DNA of 64,000 nucleotides from Actinomycetota bacterium. GTDB lineage: Bacteria > Actinomycetota > Actinomycetes > Nanopelagicales > Nanopelagicaceae. Below the pieces are notes generated by a model, which ran no database searches, was not told where the DNA came from, and was given only the letters and a program-made list of their open reading frames with translations. Of the stretch, positions 27,933 to 37,361 are shown piece by piece. Position 1 is the first letter of the stretch. Every line of letters starts with the position of its first letter. Location: assembly GCA_009702965.1 (NCBI GenBank), contig WLHB01000002.1:25757-89756 (forward strand), read 5' to 3'. A program made the translations under genes and the position numbers.

Positions 27933-27938
27933 ACTTTA
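27933..27938 (-). promoter_or_regulatory. Leaderless -10 (TAAAGT) of the thioesterase-dut operon
   Basis: TANNNT hexamer 6 bases before ATG 27926. The divergent DUF3093 -10 lies 17 bases away. Confidence 0.5.
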
Positions 27939-27955
27939 CTCTCTCGAAGATCCGA

Positions 27956-27961
27956 TAGCGT
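27956..27961 (+). promoter_or_regulatory. Leaderless -10 (TAGCGT) of DUF3093
   Basis: TAGCGT 6 bases before ATG 27968. Confidence 0.55.
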
Positions 27962-27967
27962 ACGGCT

Positions 27968-28414
27968 ATGAGTGAGAGATTGATCAAATTCCGCGAAGTT
28001 GTGAGGCCGCCTCTCTGGCTGATGGCTTTTATCTATTTTCTCGCCCTCTCACTCGTCATAGCAATCTGGGCGGCAATGACGACCACGATTGCAGCCATCA
28101 CTTTTATCACTCTCACTATTGCAACGATCGCAATCTATTTCAGTTCTGCCCTGCGTATTGAAGTTGATGAGAGTGAGTTACGGGTAGGGAAGGCACATAT
28201 ATCTCTAGAACATCTCGGTGATATCCAGGTGCTGACCGATAAGCAGATGTTGGCAAAACGCACCCGCGATGCTGATCCTGCCGCTTATCTTGCAATCAGA
28301 TTTTGGACGCCGCGTGGAGTTGTTATCAACATTGCAGATACCCGCGATGCGACACCGTATTGGTTAGTTACGAGCAAGAAGGGCGAAAAACTTGCCCATG
28401 CAATTAAAGAATAG
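27968..28414 (+). CDS. DUF3093 membrane protein
   Basis: 148 residues. Two adjacent hydrophobic helices (residues about 16-57) are followed by a soluble PH-like beta domain (LRIEVDESELRVGKAHISLEHLG) and the family C-terminus GVVINIADTRDATPYWLVTSKKGEKLAHAI. DUF3093 is an actinobacterial family of unknown function found beside dut, as here. It has its own promoter and converges on DUF4193 with 9 bases between. Confidence 0.82.
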   Translation: MSERLIKFREVVRPPLWLMAFIYFLALSLVIAIWAAMTTTIAAITFITLTIATIAIYFSSALRIEVDESELRVGKAHISLEHLGDIQVLTDKQMLAKRTRDADPAAYLAIRFWTPRGVVINIADTRDATPYWLVTSKKGEKLAHAIKE

Positions 28415-28423
28415 AAGTCAGAG

Positions 28424-28720
28424 TTAAGAGCATTCCTTACAGACTGCCTTAGCGCCTTCACCTTTTGCCAATTGAGTAATGTGGTGAATGAGAAAACAAC
28501 GAGAACAGGTAAATTCATCCTCTTGCTTTGGCACCACTCGCACTGAAAGTTCTTCACCTGATAAATCAGCGCCAGGTAACTCAAGATTTTCAGCCGCTTC
28601 AGCTTCATCGACATCAATCTGTCCAGATTGGGCATCTACTCGCTGAGCTTTGAGCTCTTCGAGGGATTCTTCGTGGAGCTCTTCATCGGTTTTTCTGGGT
28701 GTGTCGTAATCTGTTGCCAC
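28424..28720 (-). CDS. DUF4193 family protein with zinc-ribbon-like cysteines
   Basis: 98 residues, GTG start with a GAGGTGAG Shine-Dalgarno. The N-terminal half is acidic (TDEELHEESLEELKAQ), and the C-terminal half has Cys72-x2-Cys75 and Cys94-x2-Cys97, a probable zinc site. DUF4193 is a conserved actinobacterial family of unknown function. It lies 109 bases downstream of hflX on the same strand; that spacer holds no gene, and only a 10-base self-complementary AACCCGGGTT stands out. Confidence 0.82.
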   Translation of the reverse strand: MATDYDTPRKTDEELHEESLEELKAQRVDAQSGQIDVDEAEAAENLELPGADLSGEELSVRVVPKQEDEFTCSRCFLIHHITQLAKGEGAKAVCKECS

Positions 28721-28829
28721 AGCCGTCTCACCTCACTCTCCACGTATTCCGATAACCCGGGTTCGGGCTACGGGCGCATCATGGCCCATAAAGGGCGCAA
28801 TACACAATGTAACCGTGGGCGTGTCGGAT

Positions 28830-30314
28830 TTATTCCCCAGATAGCGAGGATTTAACTGCGTCATTGATTGCCTGTGCTAATCCAGCATCCACTCGGGCAT
28901 GAATGCGGGTGCCAGATTCCTCATAGGTCTCACTGATGATCTCACCATGCTCATGGATAGCACTGACGAGATCGCCACGATCATATGCAATGACTACATC
29001 TACTTCGACTTGTGGATGCGGTAAAGACTTTTCAATCGCATGAAGAAGGCCTTCGATTCCAAAACCAGTTCGCACTGAGAATGCATAGGCATTCTTCTCA
29101 GTGCGCAACAAATTCATCACAACTTCAGGATCTGCAATATCAACTTTGTTGATCGCGATTATTTCTGCGATCTCTCCCCCGCCAATTTCATTAATGACTT
29201 CTCTGACCGCGCGAATCTGCTCCATTGGGTCAGGGTGAGAGCCATCGACAACATGGACGATCAGATCAGCACCCGATACCTCTTCTAGGGTTGATCTAAA
29301 GGCGTCAACAAGTTGATGTGGCAAGTGACGAACGAAACCAACTGTGTCAGTAAGGGTATAGGTACGCCCTTCCGATGTCGCAGTCTTGCGTACCGTTGGA
29401 TCTAGCGTTGCAAAGAGTGCGTTTTCGACCAGAACGCCAGCATCGGTGAGCTTATTTAAAAGAGATGATTTTCCTGCATTGGTGTAGCCAGTGATTGCAA
29501 CCGATGGAATGTTGTGGCGCTTTCTCTCTTGCCTCTTTGTGTCACGCGCGACTTTCATCTCTGCAATCTCGCGACGTAATTTGGCCATCTTGTCTCGAAT
29601 ACGACGGCGGTCAGTTTCGATTTTGGTCTCACCCGGACCACGACCACCGATACCCGCACCACCTGCTGCGCGACCACCGACCTGACGTGAAAGTGAATCT
29701 CCCCAACCACGAAGGCGCGGGAGTAAGTATGCGATCTGTGCGAGTTCGACCTGCGCCTTACCTTCACGACTCTTAGCATGTTGTGCGAAAATATCAAGAA
29801 TGAGCGCAGTGCGATCCACAACTTTTACCTTTAACTTATCTTCAAGCTGTCGCAGTTGAGATGGAGAAAGCTCACCATCACAAATGACAGTATCGGCCCC
29901 TGTTGCTCGAACAACTTCTTTAAGTTCTTGCACCTTGCCCGAACCGATATATGTTGCAGGATCTGGCTTATCTCGTCTCTGGATGAGGCCATCGAGAACT
30001 TCTGATCCTGCTGTCTCTGCCAGTGCCCTAAGTTCGGTGAGCGAATTTTCTGCATTCGCAATAGTGCCCTCAGTCCATACGCCAACAAGTACAACTCGTT
30101 CTAACTGAAGTTCGCGATACTCAGCCTCTGAAATATCTTGCAGCTGTGTGGAGAATCCTTTAACACGACGAAGTGCTTGGCGCTCACTTAGTTCTTGCTC
30201 AGCACCATAATCCATCTCTTGATCTGCAGAATCATAATCTGCTGCCGCTCGCGCACTCTCGCGTAAGAGTTCCTCAAAGCGCTCTTCGCGCTGATCTGGA
30301 GTCTCGCTCATCAT
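28830..30314 (-). CDS. hflX: Ribosome-associated GTPase HflX
   Basis: 494 residues. N-terminal HflX domain with the glycine-rich linker GGRAAGGAGIGGRGPGETK near residue 215, then the G domain: G1 GYTNAGKSSLLN, G3 DTVGFVRHLP, G4 NKVD. HflX binds the large ribosomal subunit and rescues stalled or stressed ribosomes. Its start overlaps the dapF stop by 4 bases, so it is coupled to dapF in the miaB-miaA-dapF-hflX run, as usual in actinobacteria. Confidence 0.92.
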   Translation of the reverse strand: MMSETPDQREERFEELLRESARAAADYDSADQEMDYGAEQELSERQALRRVKGFSTQLQDISEAEYRELQLERVVLVGVWTEGTIANAENSLTELRALAETAGSEVLDGLIQRRDKPDPATYIGSGKVQELKEVVRATGADTVICDGELSPSQLRQLEDKLKVKVVDRTALILDIFAQHAKSREGKAQVELAQIAYLLPRLRGWGDSLSRQVGGRAAGGAGIGGRGPGETKIETDRRRIRDKMAKLRREIAEMKVARDTKRQERKRHNIPSVAITGYTNAGKSSLLNKLTDAGVLVENALFATLDPTVRKTATSEGRTYTLTDTVGFVRHLPHQLVDAFRSTLEEVSGADLIVHVVDGSHPDPMEQIRAVREVINEIGGGEIAEIIAINKVDIADPEVVMNLLRTEKNAYAFSVRTGFGIEGLLHAIEKSLPHPQVEVDVVIAYDRGDLVSAIHEHGEIISETYEESGTRIHARVDAGLAQAINDAVKSSLSGE

Positions 30315-31114
30315 TTGTTGAAATAATCTGTAATGTCATAATCCTTAATGAGTACAGCAGGGCCTGTAAGTGTGGCATTTGAATGTGCATCGATATCTAC
30401 AATCAAAGTGCCCCCTGGCGGTTTAATCACCCAACGCGCTGGAAGTCTTCCCTTTGTATAAATTGTTGCAGCCAATGCAACAGCACATGTACCGGTTCCA
30501 CATGAACGAGTCTCTCCACTACCCCGTTCGTGAACGCGCATCAGCAGAGTGTCAGGTGAGGCGATTTCAACAAATTCAATATTGACACCCTCTGGAAAGA
30601 CATCGGCAGGAGAGACTTGCGGAGCTGATGATAAAGATCCCACCTGATCAAGATCATCAAGAAAGGCCACTGCGTGGGGATTTCCAACGCTGATATGGCG
30701 TGCAGAATAACTCTGAGAGTTTTGAAGTACCGTGACAATATCTCCTTCATCACTTACTTGCCCCATGTTGACTGAAATATCGCCCTCCATCGGAACGCGA
30801 AGATATTTCGCCCCATCACGAGTGTTGATCGGAAAGAGCCCCTCACCTTGATGGCCATTGACTACAAGATAGCGAGCCATCACGCGAATACCGTTGCCAC
30901 ACATCTCGGCCAAGGAGCCATCAGCGTTTCGGTAATCCATAAACCATTTGCCATCCGGTTGTGTAATCCTGATGACGCCGTCCGCGCCTATTCCAGAGTT
31001 TCGATTGCAGAGATTTTTGACGATCTCCTCAGTAAGTGAAATTTCCTGCGCAGGATCAAAGATGAGAAGAAAATCGTTCTCAGTACCGTGACCATAAGTG
31101 GCAGTAATTGGCAT
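30311..31114 (-). CDS. dapF: Diaminopimelate epimerase
   Basis: 267 residues from ATG 31114 (an ATG two codons upstream is possible). Opening YGHGTENDFLLIFD, first active-site Cys in AEMCGNGIRVMA and second in RSCGTGTCAVA. It converts LL- to meso-diaminopimelate for lysine and peptidoglycan. TAACCT at 31122-31127 lies 7 bases before ATG 31114, inside the miaA stop region, so dapF may have its own leaderless promoter. It overlaps hflX by 4 bases downstream. Confidence 0.93.
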   Translation of the reverse strand: MPITATYGHGTENDFLLIFDPAQEISLTEEIVKNLCNRNSGIGADGVIRITQPDGKWFMDYRNADGSLAEMCGNGIRVMARYLVVNGHQGEGLFPINTRDGAKYLRVPMEGDISVNMGQVSDEGDIVTVLQNSQSYSARHISVGNPHAVAFLDDLDQVGSLSSAPQVSPADVFPEGVNIEFVEIASPDTLLMRVHERGSGETRSCGTGTCAVALAATIYTKGRLPARWVIKPPGGTLIVDIDAHSNATLTGPAVLIKDYDITDYFNK

Positions 31115-31121
31115 CGTCATA

Positions 31122-31127
31122 AGGTTA
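31122..31127 (-). promoter_or_regulatory. Leaderless -10 (TAACCT) of dapF
   Basis: TANNNT hexamer 7 bases before ATG 31114; its first three bases are the miaA stop codon TAA. Confidence 0.4.
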
Positions 31128-32024
31128 TGAGTTTAGCCGTGCCAGAATTTTTTCGAGGCGATTTTCGTAATGCCCAAGCCAATGAAGCCGTCCATCTCGC
31201 GAAAACCACGTATCTTGGCGACGAATATATTGTCGCGTCACGCGCTTGGTCTCTTCCTTTGCCTGATCTGATGTCAACGCTCCATCTAACATCTGGAGCA
31301 CTTGGGCGTACCCGAGCGCTTTCTGCGCGGTTACTCCATCACGCAAACCTGCACCTACCAACTTTTCAACCTCGTCGACCAAACCCGCCTCCCACATTGC
31401 ATCTACACGATCACTGACGCGAATATCGAGACTTTCTCGATCTTGGCTGAGGCCAAAGTGAAATGCATCTGGATATCGCGAACTCTCTTTGCGCGGAAGA
31501 TTTGCGGTAAATGGCTTTCCTGTAATTTCAATAACTTCCAGAGCGCGAACGATTCGTCGTGTATTAGCTCTATCGATTGCCAGCGCCGCCGCCGGATCTA
31601 ACTTCTCAAGCCGGGCAAAGAGCGCTGCTGCCCCCTGCTCAATAGCTTCAAGTTCAAGGCGAGAACGAACAACAGGGTCTGTATCTGGAAAATTCAAATC
31701 GTCAACAATCGCCTTGATATATAGGCCTGTTCCACCCACGATAATCACATCGCGTCCACGACTATGAATTTCATCGATGGTTGCGCGGGCCAGCTCTTGA
31801 TACCAGGCAACGGTCGAGTCTTCGCGCACGGTGAGAACATCTAAAAGATGATGTGCGATACCCCCACGCTCTTTTATCGTGAGTTTGGCAGTACCAATAT
31901 CCATTCCTTGATATACCTGCATTGAATCTGCATTAACTATCTCTGCACCAATCTCAGCTGCTAGAGCGACCGCTAAATCACTTTTGCCGGTTGCAGTGGC
32001 CCCACAAATAATTATTGTGCGCAC
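31125..32024 (-). CDS. miaA: tRNA dimethylallyltransferase
   Basis: 299 residues. P-loop GATATGKSDLAVALA, DSMQVYQGMDIGTAK for tRNA A37 recognition and GGTGLYIKA. It adds a dimethylallyl group to A37 of tRNAs reading U-starting codons. The following enzyme on the pathway, MiaB, is encoded immediately upstream with no gap, so both steps of ms2i6A synthesis are co-expressed. The isoprenoid donor comes from the MEP pathway begun by the dxs gene in this window. Confidence 0.93.
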   Translation of the reverse strand: MRTIIICGATATGKSDLAVALAAEIGAEIVNADSMQVYQGMDIGTAKLTIKERGGIAHHLLDVLTVREDSTVAWYQELARATIDEIHSRGRDVIIVGGTGLYIKAIVDDLNFPDTDPVVRSRLELEAIEQGAAALFARLEKLDPAAALAIDRANTRRIVRALEVIEITGKPFTANLPRKESSRYPDAFHFGLSQDRESLDIRVSDRVDAMWEAGLVDEVEKLVGAGLRDGVTAQKALGYAQVLQMLDGALTSDQAKEETKRVTRQYIRRQDTWFSRDGRLHWLGHYENRLEKILARLNS

Positions 32025-33455
32025 TTAGTTATCAGTTTTTCGTGTCGGCATTCCTAGTGTTACACCAGTACTTTCTTCTTTTTCTTCATTCCTTCGCGCA
32101 TGTGCATCCCCACCCCGAGTTTGGGTGTGACTTAATTCGCGACCAATCAAATAGTGAGCAGAAGCATCTGTAATCTCTACATCGACGAAGTCTCCCGGTC
32201 TTGCCAGGCTTGTGTTATCAAAATGCACAAGGCGAAAATCTTGAGAGCGCCCTGTCAGACGAGATTGTGCGGCATCTCTGCGACCTTCAACTTCAGTCAC
32301 CATAATTTGATGTCTAGTGCCGATTGCTTCTTGATTGACTGAGAGCGAAATCTTCTGCTGGTGTTCATGTAGGCGTGTGTATCGCTCTCCAACTACAGCC
32401 TCTGCCACTTGGTTACTCATTTCACCCGCTGGGGTTCCTGGTCTAATCGAGTACTTGTAGGTGTAGGCCGCGGCAAAGCGAGATTGAGAGACCACATCAA
32501 GAGTCGCGGTGAAATCTTCTTCCGTCTCACCCGGAAAACCGACAATGATGTCGGTTGTGATCATGGCGTGTGGAATACCTTTTCGCACTCGATCAAGAAT
32601 TCCTAGATAGCGATCGCTTCGATAGGAGCGACGCATCGAGGCCAAGATTGCATCTGAGCCAGATTGAAGAGGCATATGTAGGTGTGGCATCACAACAGGA
32701 GTCGTTGCCATGACCTCAATAACGTCATCGGTGAAATCGCGCGGATGGGGCGACATAAACCGCAAGCGCTCAAGGCCATCAATTCCAGCAACTTCTTTGA
32801 GTAGACGTGCAAACGCTCCACGCTCACCTAACTCAACTCCGTAGGCATTCACATTCTGGCCAAGTAACGTTACTTCGATAACGCCTTGCTCAACTAAAGC
32901 GCGAACTTCTGCGAGAACATCACTCATTGAGCGATCTTTCTCAACCCCGCGCAGTGTAGGGACAATGCAGAATGTACAAGTGTTGTTGCAGCCGACCGAG
33001 ATAGAGACCCATGATGAAAAAGCTGAAAAGCGACGGGCGGGAAGAGTGGATGGGAAATGTTCGAGCGCTTCAAGGATTTCGATCTGCGACTCTTCTTCAA
33101 TGCGCGCTCGTTCAAGTAAGACAGGTAGTGAACCCACATTGTGCGTGCCAAAAACCACATCTACATACGGCGCCTTTTTAAGAATAATTGCCTGATCTTT
33201 TTGCGCTAAACATCCACCAACTGCAATTTGCATCGACGGGTTTGCTTTTTTAATCGGCGCAAGGAATGAGAGATTTCCATAGAGTTTGTTATCAGCGTTC
33301 TCACGTACTGCGCAGGTGTTAAAGACAACGATGTCGGCCTGAACCCCGGACTCTGCCGGCATGAAACCAGCTTCATCTAGAAGTCCAGCGATTCGCTCTG
33401 AATCATGAACATTCATCTGACAGCCGTATGTTTCGACTGTATACGTGCGAGTCAT
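32025..33455 (-). CDS. miaB: tRNA-2-methylthio-N6-dimethylallyladenosine synthase
   Basis: 476 residues. N-terminal methylthiotransferase domain begins [18 protein letters not shown] with cluster cysteines also in NTCAVRENA and GGCLAQ; the radical-SAM motif is [14 protein letters not shown]; a TRAM domain closes the protein, followed by an unusual charged tail rich in Glu, Lys and Arg. It methylthiolates i6A37. It begins 1 base into the upstream amidotransferase stop and runs directly into miaA. Confidence 0.93.
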   Translation of the reverse strand: MTRTYTVETYGCQMNVHDSERIAGLLDEAGFMPAESGVQADIVVFNTCAVRENADNKLYGNLSFLAPIKKANPSMQIAVGGCLAQKDQAIILKKAPYVDVVFGTHNVGSLPVLLERARIEEESQIEILEALEHFPSTLPARRFSAFSSWVSISVGCNNTCTFCIVPTLRGVEKDRSMSDVLAEVRALVEQGVIEVTLLGQNVNAYGVELGERGAFARLLKEVAGIDGLERLRFMSPHPRDFTDDVIEVMATTPVVMPHLHMPLQSGSDAILASMRRSYRSDRYLGILDRVRKGIPHAMITTDIIVGFPGETEEDFTATLDVVSQSRFAAAYTYKYSIRPGTPAGEMSNQVAEAVVGERYTRLHEHQQKISLSVNQEAIGTRHQIMVTEVEGRRDAAQSRLTGRSQDFRLVHFDNTSLARPGDFVDVEITDASAHYLIGRELSHTQTRGGDAHARRNEEKEESTGVTLGMPTRKTDN

Positions 33456-34195
33456 TAGATATCTAAAATTTTATAAGAAAGATCTGCTCGATTAACCACG
33501 AGCATCTTTCCATTTGTTAATGGTGTCCAATCATCGTGTCCCCATCCCGTGGAGGCTATCTTGATCGCGCCATCTTCCTTAGTGAAACGAAGCTCGTAGT
33601 GATGTGGAACAGTCCACTCACTCTGCTCTAACTCATTAAATTGACAGACTGCAATCAAGAAATCAGGGGTGAGGGTAATTGAATTGATAGCCGAATAATC
33701 ACAGGTTGAGGCAATCTTCTTCACAGTGGAGGCGATGGCGTTGATCAAACCCTCACTCTTTGCCGCCGTAAGAATTGCAAAAAAGTAACGCTCGCTATCT
33801 GTAGTTGATGCCAGCTCTGAGATGAGATCTGCATCTATAAGCGGTTCTACGCTAGCTGGAGGGCGAATCGTTCCATTATGCATAAATGAGATATCACCGT
33901 GAATAAATGGGTGATTATTTGAAATATCTACCGTTAAACCTTTTGAGGCTAGGCGAAGATGTAACAGTGCACCATCGCTAGATGTCTTTGATGCCACCTT
34001 TGAAAAAAGTTCGCTCTCAAATGCTGGCGCTAAATCTCGTTGGAGTTCTTGAGCTCCGCCCACAGAGTCACAAGTCGTTACTCCCCAACCATGCTTATGT
34101 TCTTGTGAAAGTTGAACAAAGTCGTCAAGGGTTGAACCAATTACGGATTCAAAGGTTGATGGTTCAGTCGAGGCGTAGGCCAATAATCTGCACAT
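33455..34195 (-). CDS. Class II glutamine amidotransferase (YafJ/EgtC-like)
   Basis: 246 residues. The chain begins MCRLLAYAS, where Cys2 becomes the N-terminal nucleophile after methionine removal; LHLRLASKG and MHNGTI complete the glutaminase site. This is the YafJ/EgtC-type stand-alone fold. No ergothioneine genes are nearby, so EgtC activity is not supported and the substrate is unknown. TAGATT at 34202-34207 lies 6 bases before ATG 34195, giving it a promoter inside the end of the desaturase gene. It overlaps miaB by 1 base. Confidence 0.82.
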   Translation of the reverse strand: MCRLLAYASTEPSTFESVIGSTLDDFVQLSQEHKHGWGVTTCDSVGGAQELQRDLAPAFESELFSKVASKTSSDGALLHLRLASKGLTVDISNNHPFIHGDISFMHNGTIRPPASVEPLIDADLISELASTTDSERYFFAILTAAKSEGLINAIASTVKKIASTCDYSAINSITLTPDFLIAVCQFNELEQSEWTVPHHYELRFTKEDGAIKIASTGWGHDDWTPLTNGKMLVVNRADLSYKILDI

Positions 34196-34201
34196 AAGGC
34201 C

Positions 34202-34207
34202 AATCTA
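34202..34207 (-). promoter_or_regulatory. Leaderless -10 (TAGATT) of the amidotransferase-miaB-miaA run
   Basis: TANNNT hexamer 6 bases before ATG 34195; its first three bases are the desaturase stop codon. Confidence 0.45.
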
Positions 34208-35173
34208 TCGTGGAATACGGATTGGTTCCTGCCCACGGGCGATGAGTCGCTCAAAGTGGATCTCCCGCTTATCGTTAAATCTCATCGCATCCTCTCCCGC
34301 TTTCTTAAGGAAAGCCGCGAGCTCCTCACGAGCGAGTAAACCATCCCCCGATAGATCGGTTCTTTCAAAGACGTTCCATGCCCGAAGGACTGGCGCGATG
34401 ACATCATCGAGATGTTGCTGAAGGTCATAAATCCCAGCCAGTGCTATCTGCACCGCCTTGCGACCAAAGCCAGGCATATTCGCACCTGGCATATCGAAAT
34501 TAGTGACAACATCTGCGATCGCACGCATCGCCGCATTCGGCTCTAACTCAAGTGCTTGGGCAAGTAAGTTGCGATAGAAAATCATATGTAAATTCTCATC
34601 GAGTGCGACTCGCTGCATCATATTTTCAGCGATCGGATCATTTGAAAGTTTGCCAGTATTGCGGTGAGAGATACGAGTGGCAAGTTCTTGGAATGAAACG
34701 TAGGCAATCGTATGCAACATATCGTTCTCATATGGTGTCTGGTAACCCAAGGACATATGTGCCATGCGAAGATCTTCAAGTTCGTAGGGATCAACACCTC
34801 GTGTTGCCATGAGGTAATCACGAATCACGATCGCGTGACGAGCCTCTTCTGCCGTCCATCGCTCAATCCAATTTCCCCATGCTCCATCGCGTCCCATAGA
34901 GATTGAAATTTCTGTGTGGTAACTCGGCAAGTTATCCTCAGTAAGAAGATTTAATACGAGCGAATCTTGGGCAACAGGTGTGAGGCGAGAATCTTTTGCC
35001 TCCCATGCATCACCATTAAGTGGCCCTGCATAGTCGCGACCCTCTGACCATGGGACATATTCATGTGGGTACCAATTTTTCTGTACACCTAAATGTCTAT
35101 TTAATTCGACTTCAACGACAGGTTCCAAATCACGGATAAGCCGGGATTGAATTGCATCTGAGTCATACGTCAT
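34205..35173 (-). CDS. Acyl-[acyl-carrier-protein] desaturase (ferritin-like diiron enzyme)
   Basis: 322 residues. Probable diiron ligands can be read: Glu79, Glu110 and His113 in TAEEARHA, Glu163 in SFQELATRISH, and Glu193 and His196 in LDENLHM. These match the stearoyl-ACP desaturase family, soluble enzymes that introduce a double bond into ACP-bound fatty acids using oxygen and ferredoxin. The start is supported by TAGCGT at 35180-35185, 6 bases before ATG 35173. Regiospecificity is unknown. The presence of an aerobic desaturase fits membrane-lipid genes elsewhere in the window. Confidence 0.87.
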   Translation of the reverse strand: MTYDSDAIQSRLIRDLEPVVEVELNRHLGVQKNWYPHEYVPWSEGRDYAGPLNGDAWEAKDSRLTPVAQDSLVLNLLTEDNLPSYHTEISISMGRDGAWGNWIERWTAEEARHAIVIRDYLMATRGVDPYELEDLRMAHMSLGYQTPYENDMLHTIAYVSFQELATRISHRNTGKLSNDPIAENMMQRVALDENLHMIFYRNLLAQALELEPNAAMRAIADVVTNFDMPGANMPGFGRKAVQIALAGIYDLQQHLDDVIAPVLRAWNVFERTDLSGDGLLAREELAAFLKKAGEDAMRFNDKREIHFERLIARGQEPIRIPR

Positions 35174-35179
35174 GCGATA

Positions 35180-35185
35180 ACGCTA
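35180..35185 (-). promoter_or_regulatory. Leaderless -10 (TAGCGT) of the desaturase gene
   Basis: TAGCGT 6 bases before ATG 35173. Confidence 0.55.
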
Positions 35186-35206
35186 CGGCAGTAGTTGTGT
35201 TACTGA

Positions 35207-35893
35207 CTAGTTTGAATTCGCATCTTTACGCTGGCGAGCCTGTGATGAGCGCCATGTAGCAATCGCACCATGATTACCGCTGAGTAATACAGGTGGTACT
35301 TCTATTCCACGCCACTCTTGCGGGCGTGTGTAATTTGGATACTCGAGGTATCCCTCTTCATTATGTGACTCTTCAGCAAGTGAAAGCGGGTTTCCTAATA
35401 CTCCTGGAATCAATCGAGTGATCGCTTCAATCATTACCATCGAGGCCACCTCACCCCCTCCAAGAACATAATCACCGATCGACACTTCTCTCACCCTAAT
35501 GTTGCGGTCTGCATACTCCTGTTGGCTGTAATGCTCACGAACGCGATCATCGATTCCTTCATAGCGTCCACAGGCAAAGATTAAATGCGTTGCAACCGAT
35601 AACTCTTGCGCCATCTCTTGCGTGAAACGGCGACCTGCTGGTGTCAAAATAATCAGATCTGATCCATCTTCAATGACGCCATCTATGGCGTTTCCCCACA
35701 CATCTGCAAGCATGACCATCCCAGCGCCACCGCCATATGGCGCATCATCAACTGTGTGATGGATATCTTTCGTCTGGGCTCTTAAGTCGTGCACATTGAT
35801 CGATAACAAGCCGCCTTCTTGCGCTTTACCTAAGAGCGAGAGCTGTAACGGCGCAAAATACTCAGGGAATATTGTGATCGCATCGATCTTCAC
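35207..35893 (-). CDS. trmD: tRNA (guanine-37-N1)-methyltransferase
   Basis: 228 residues. SPOUT trefoil-knot enzyme: [13 protein letters not shown] opening, [25 protein letters not shown] and knot [20 protein letters not shown]. It methylates G37 of tRNAs to prevent frameshifting. It is coupled to rimM (4-base overlap) in the rpsP-khpA-rimM-trmD order typical of actinobacteria. Confidence 0.94.
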   Translation of the reverse strand: MKIDAITIFPEYFAPLQLSLLGKAQEGGLLSINVHDLRAQTKDIHHTVDDAPYGGGAGMVMLADVWGNAIDGVIEDGSDLIILTPAGRRFTQEMAQELSVATHLIFACGRYEGIDDRVREHYSQQEYADRNIRVREVSIGDYVLGGGEVASMVMIEAITRLIPGVLGNPLSLAEESHNEEGYLEYPNYTRPQEWRGIEVPPVLLSGNHGAIATWRSSQARQRKDANSN

Positions 35894-36393
35894 TGCACTC
35901 TCCCATCAATAATTGGCGGAATCACTACGAGTTTCTTATTTGTAATATCTACTTCAGGAACAAGGGCCCGGACAAAGGGAATCAGAATTTCAGAAGAGCC
36001 ACCCGCGATAACAAGGACATCCTGGCCCGGAAGATTGAGTACATCGGTGATATCCCCGACCAGAGAACCATCTTCTAAATAGGCCTTACATCCGACAAGT
36101 TGAAGCACGTGATAGTCATCGTCATCTTCGCCAGGAGCGTTGATATCAATATCGGCATAGAGCAACGCATCACGAAGTTTTTCGATCGCATTGCGATCAG
36201 AATAACCTTCAAATGAGAGAAGCAAGATGCCGTTATGGACCCGAACAGATTCGACAGTTAAATCTCCGTGGTCGTCTGTTTCTAGGCGAGCGCCTAAAGC
36301 AAAACGAGTTGCCGCATCATCGGTACGAACTTCGATTGTCGCCTCACCCAAGATTCCATGGGCACGACCAATGCGCCCAACATTTAGGCGCAT
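35890..36393 (-). CDS. rimM: 16S rRNA maturation factor RimM
   Basis: 167 residues from ATG 36393 (family opening [20 protein letters not shown]). Upstream in-frame starts would overlap khpA and add residues that look unlike RimM. N-terminal beta-barrel for ribosomal protein S19 binding and C-terminal PRC-barrel ([22 protein letters not shown]). It helps assemble the head of the 30S subunit. It starts 13 bases after khpA and overlaps trmD by 4. Confidence 0.9.
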   Translation of the reverse strand: MRLNVGRIGRAHGILGEATIEVRTDDAATRFALGARLETDDHGDLTVESVRVHNGILLLSFEGYSDRNAIEKLRDALLYADIDINAPGEDDDDYHVLQLVGCKAYLEDGSLVGDITDVLNLPGQDVLVIAGGSSEILIPFVRALVPEVDITNKKLVVIPPIIDGRVQ

Positions 36394-36406
36394 GACATCA
36401 GTTTTC

Positions 36407-36646
36407 TTAACGAGCCTCGTCTGTATCGATGAGATCAACGCGAACACTACGTCCAGCAAGAGCGCTCACAACTGTGCGAAGCGCCTTTGCTGTACGTCCG
36501 TTACGTCCAATGACCTTACCGATATCTTCAGGATTAACGCGAACTTCTAGAGTTGTTCCTCTGCGGTGCGTCTTCTCCTTGACGATGACATCTTCAGGGT
36601 TATCTACGATTCCCTTTACGAGATGCTCGAGAGCTTCATCAATCAT
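36407..36646 (-). CDS. khpA: KH-domain RNA-binding protein KhpA
   Basis: 79 residues, a single KH domain with the GxxG loop in VIGRNGRTAKALRTVV. It is found between rpsP and rimM across Gram-positive bacteria. KhpA binds RNA, usually with KhpB, and affects ribosome assembly and division. Two bases separate it from rpsP. Confidence 0.9.
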   Translation of the reverse strand: MIDEALEHLVKGIVDNPEDVIVKEKTHRRGTTLEVRVNPEDIGKVIGRNGRTAKALRTVVSALAGRSVRVDLIDTDEAR

Positions 36647-36648
36647 GG

Positions 36649-37212
36649 TTACTTAGCTTCTTCTTCGGCTGGAGTTTCAACAACTGCTTCTGTCTCTACA
36701 ACCTCAGCGACAACTTCTGGCTCGGCTGCTACAACCTCAGCGACAACTTCTGGCTCGGACGCTTCAACAGCTGCTTCAACAACAGGTTCCTCTGCAACTG
36801 GATTTGCCTTAGCGGCAAGTTTCTCCTGAGCCTTCTTCTTCAAAGTTGTTGCACCCTCTTTAGGCTCATCCATTGCAGATTTAACTGCCGCCTCGTATGC
36901 AACGCTCTTATGTGGCTTAGGTGTTGCAACGCGAAGTGTTCCTTCTGTTCCAGGCAATCCCTTGAACTTCTGCCAATCTCCGGTGACCTTAAGGAGTGCT
37001 GCTACAGCCTCTGAAGGTTGTGCACCAACTCCAAGCCAGTAGAGCGCACGCTCTGAGTTGACCTCAATAATTGATGGTTCTTGCCCTGGAACGTAGCGAC
37101 CAATTTCTTCAATTGAAAGTCCGTTACGAGCCTTACGTGAATCGGTAACAACGATGCGATAGAACGGTGTACGAATCTTGCCCATGCGCATTAAACGAAT
37201 TTTTGTAGCCAA
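36649..37212 (-). CDS. rpsP: 30S ribosomal protein S16 with long Ala/Glu/Val tail
   Basis: 187 residues, TTG start with AGGAG 10 bases upstream. The S16 core ([22 protein letters not shown] in two parts, to about residue 85) is normal. After that come about 100 extra residues rich in Ala, Lys, Glu and Val, including two tandem copies of EPEVVAEVV. Actinobacterial S16 often has a short Ala-rich tail; this one is longer and strongly acidic at its end. Probably disordered on the ribosome surface. Confidence 0.92.
   Translation of the reverse strand: MATKIRLMRMGKIRTPFYRIVVTDSRKARNGLSIEEIGRYVPGQEPSIIEVNSERALYWLGVGAQPSEAVAALLKVTGDWQKFKGLPGTEGTLRVATPKPHKSVAYEAAVKSAMDEPKEGATTLKKKAQEKLAAKANPVAEEPVVEAAVEASEPEVVAEVVAAEPEVVAEVVETEAVVETPAEEEAK
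36696..36758. repeat. Two-copy 33-base tandem repeat inside rpsP
   Basis: A 30-base block at 36696-36725 recurs identically at 36729-36758, a period of 33 bases or 11 codons. It encodes the acidic EPEVVAEVV repeat of the S16 tail. The identity at DNA level suggests recent slippage or duplication. Confidence 0.85.
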
Positions 37213-37361
37213 AGCAGTGGTGCTCCTAAAAATATATGTTCAATCTCGCGACCGTAGCGGGGTGCCCAGTAAAGAGATCCAACGATGGATTTGGATGTTT
37301 CGGGGGTAGAGGGCCCCGTCACAGGTAACCAATCTTGCCATGTGTGAGCGTCGATCCAAAA

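Noticed and set aside
28721-28829. Possible small RNA or terminator in the hflX-DUF4193 spacer
   Set aside because: Only a 10-base self-complementary AACCCGGGTT is seen, with no T-run and no stable longer stem.
34335-34370. EF-hand-like loop (DLSGDGLLAREE) in the desaturase C-terminus
   Set aside because: A single calcium-loop pattern at a site where related desaturases have a similar non-calcium helix; there is no second EF-hand. Probably coincidence.
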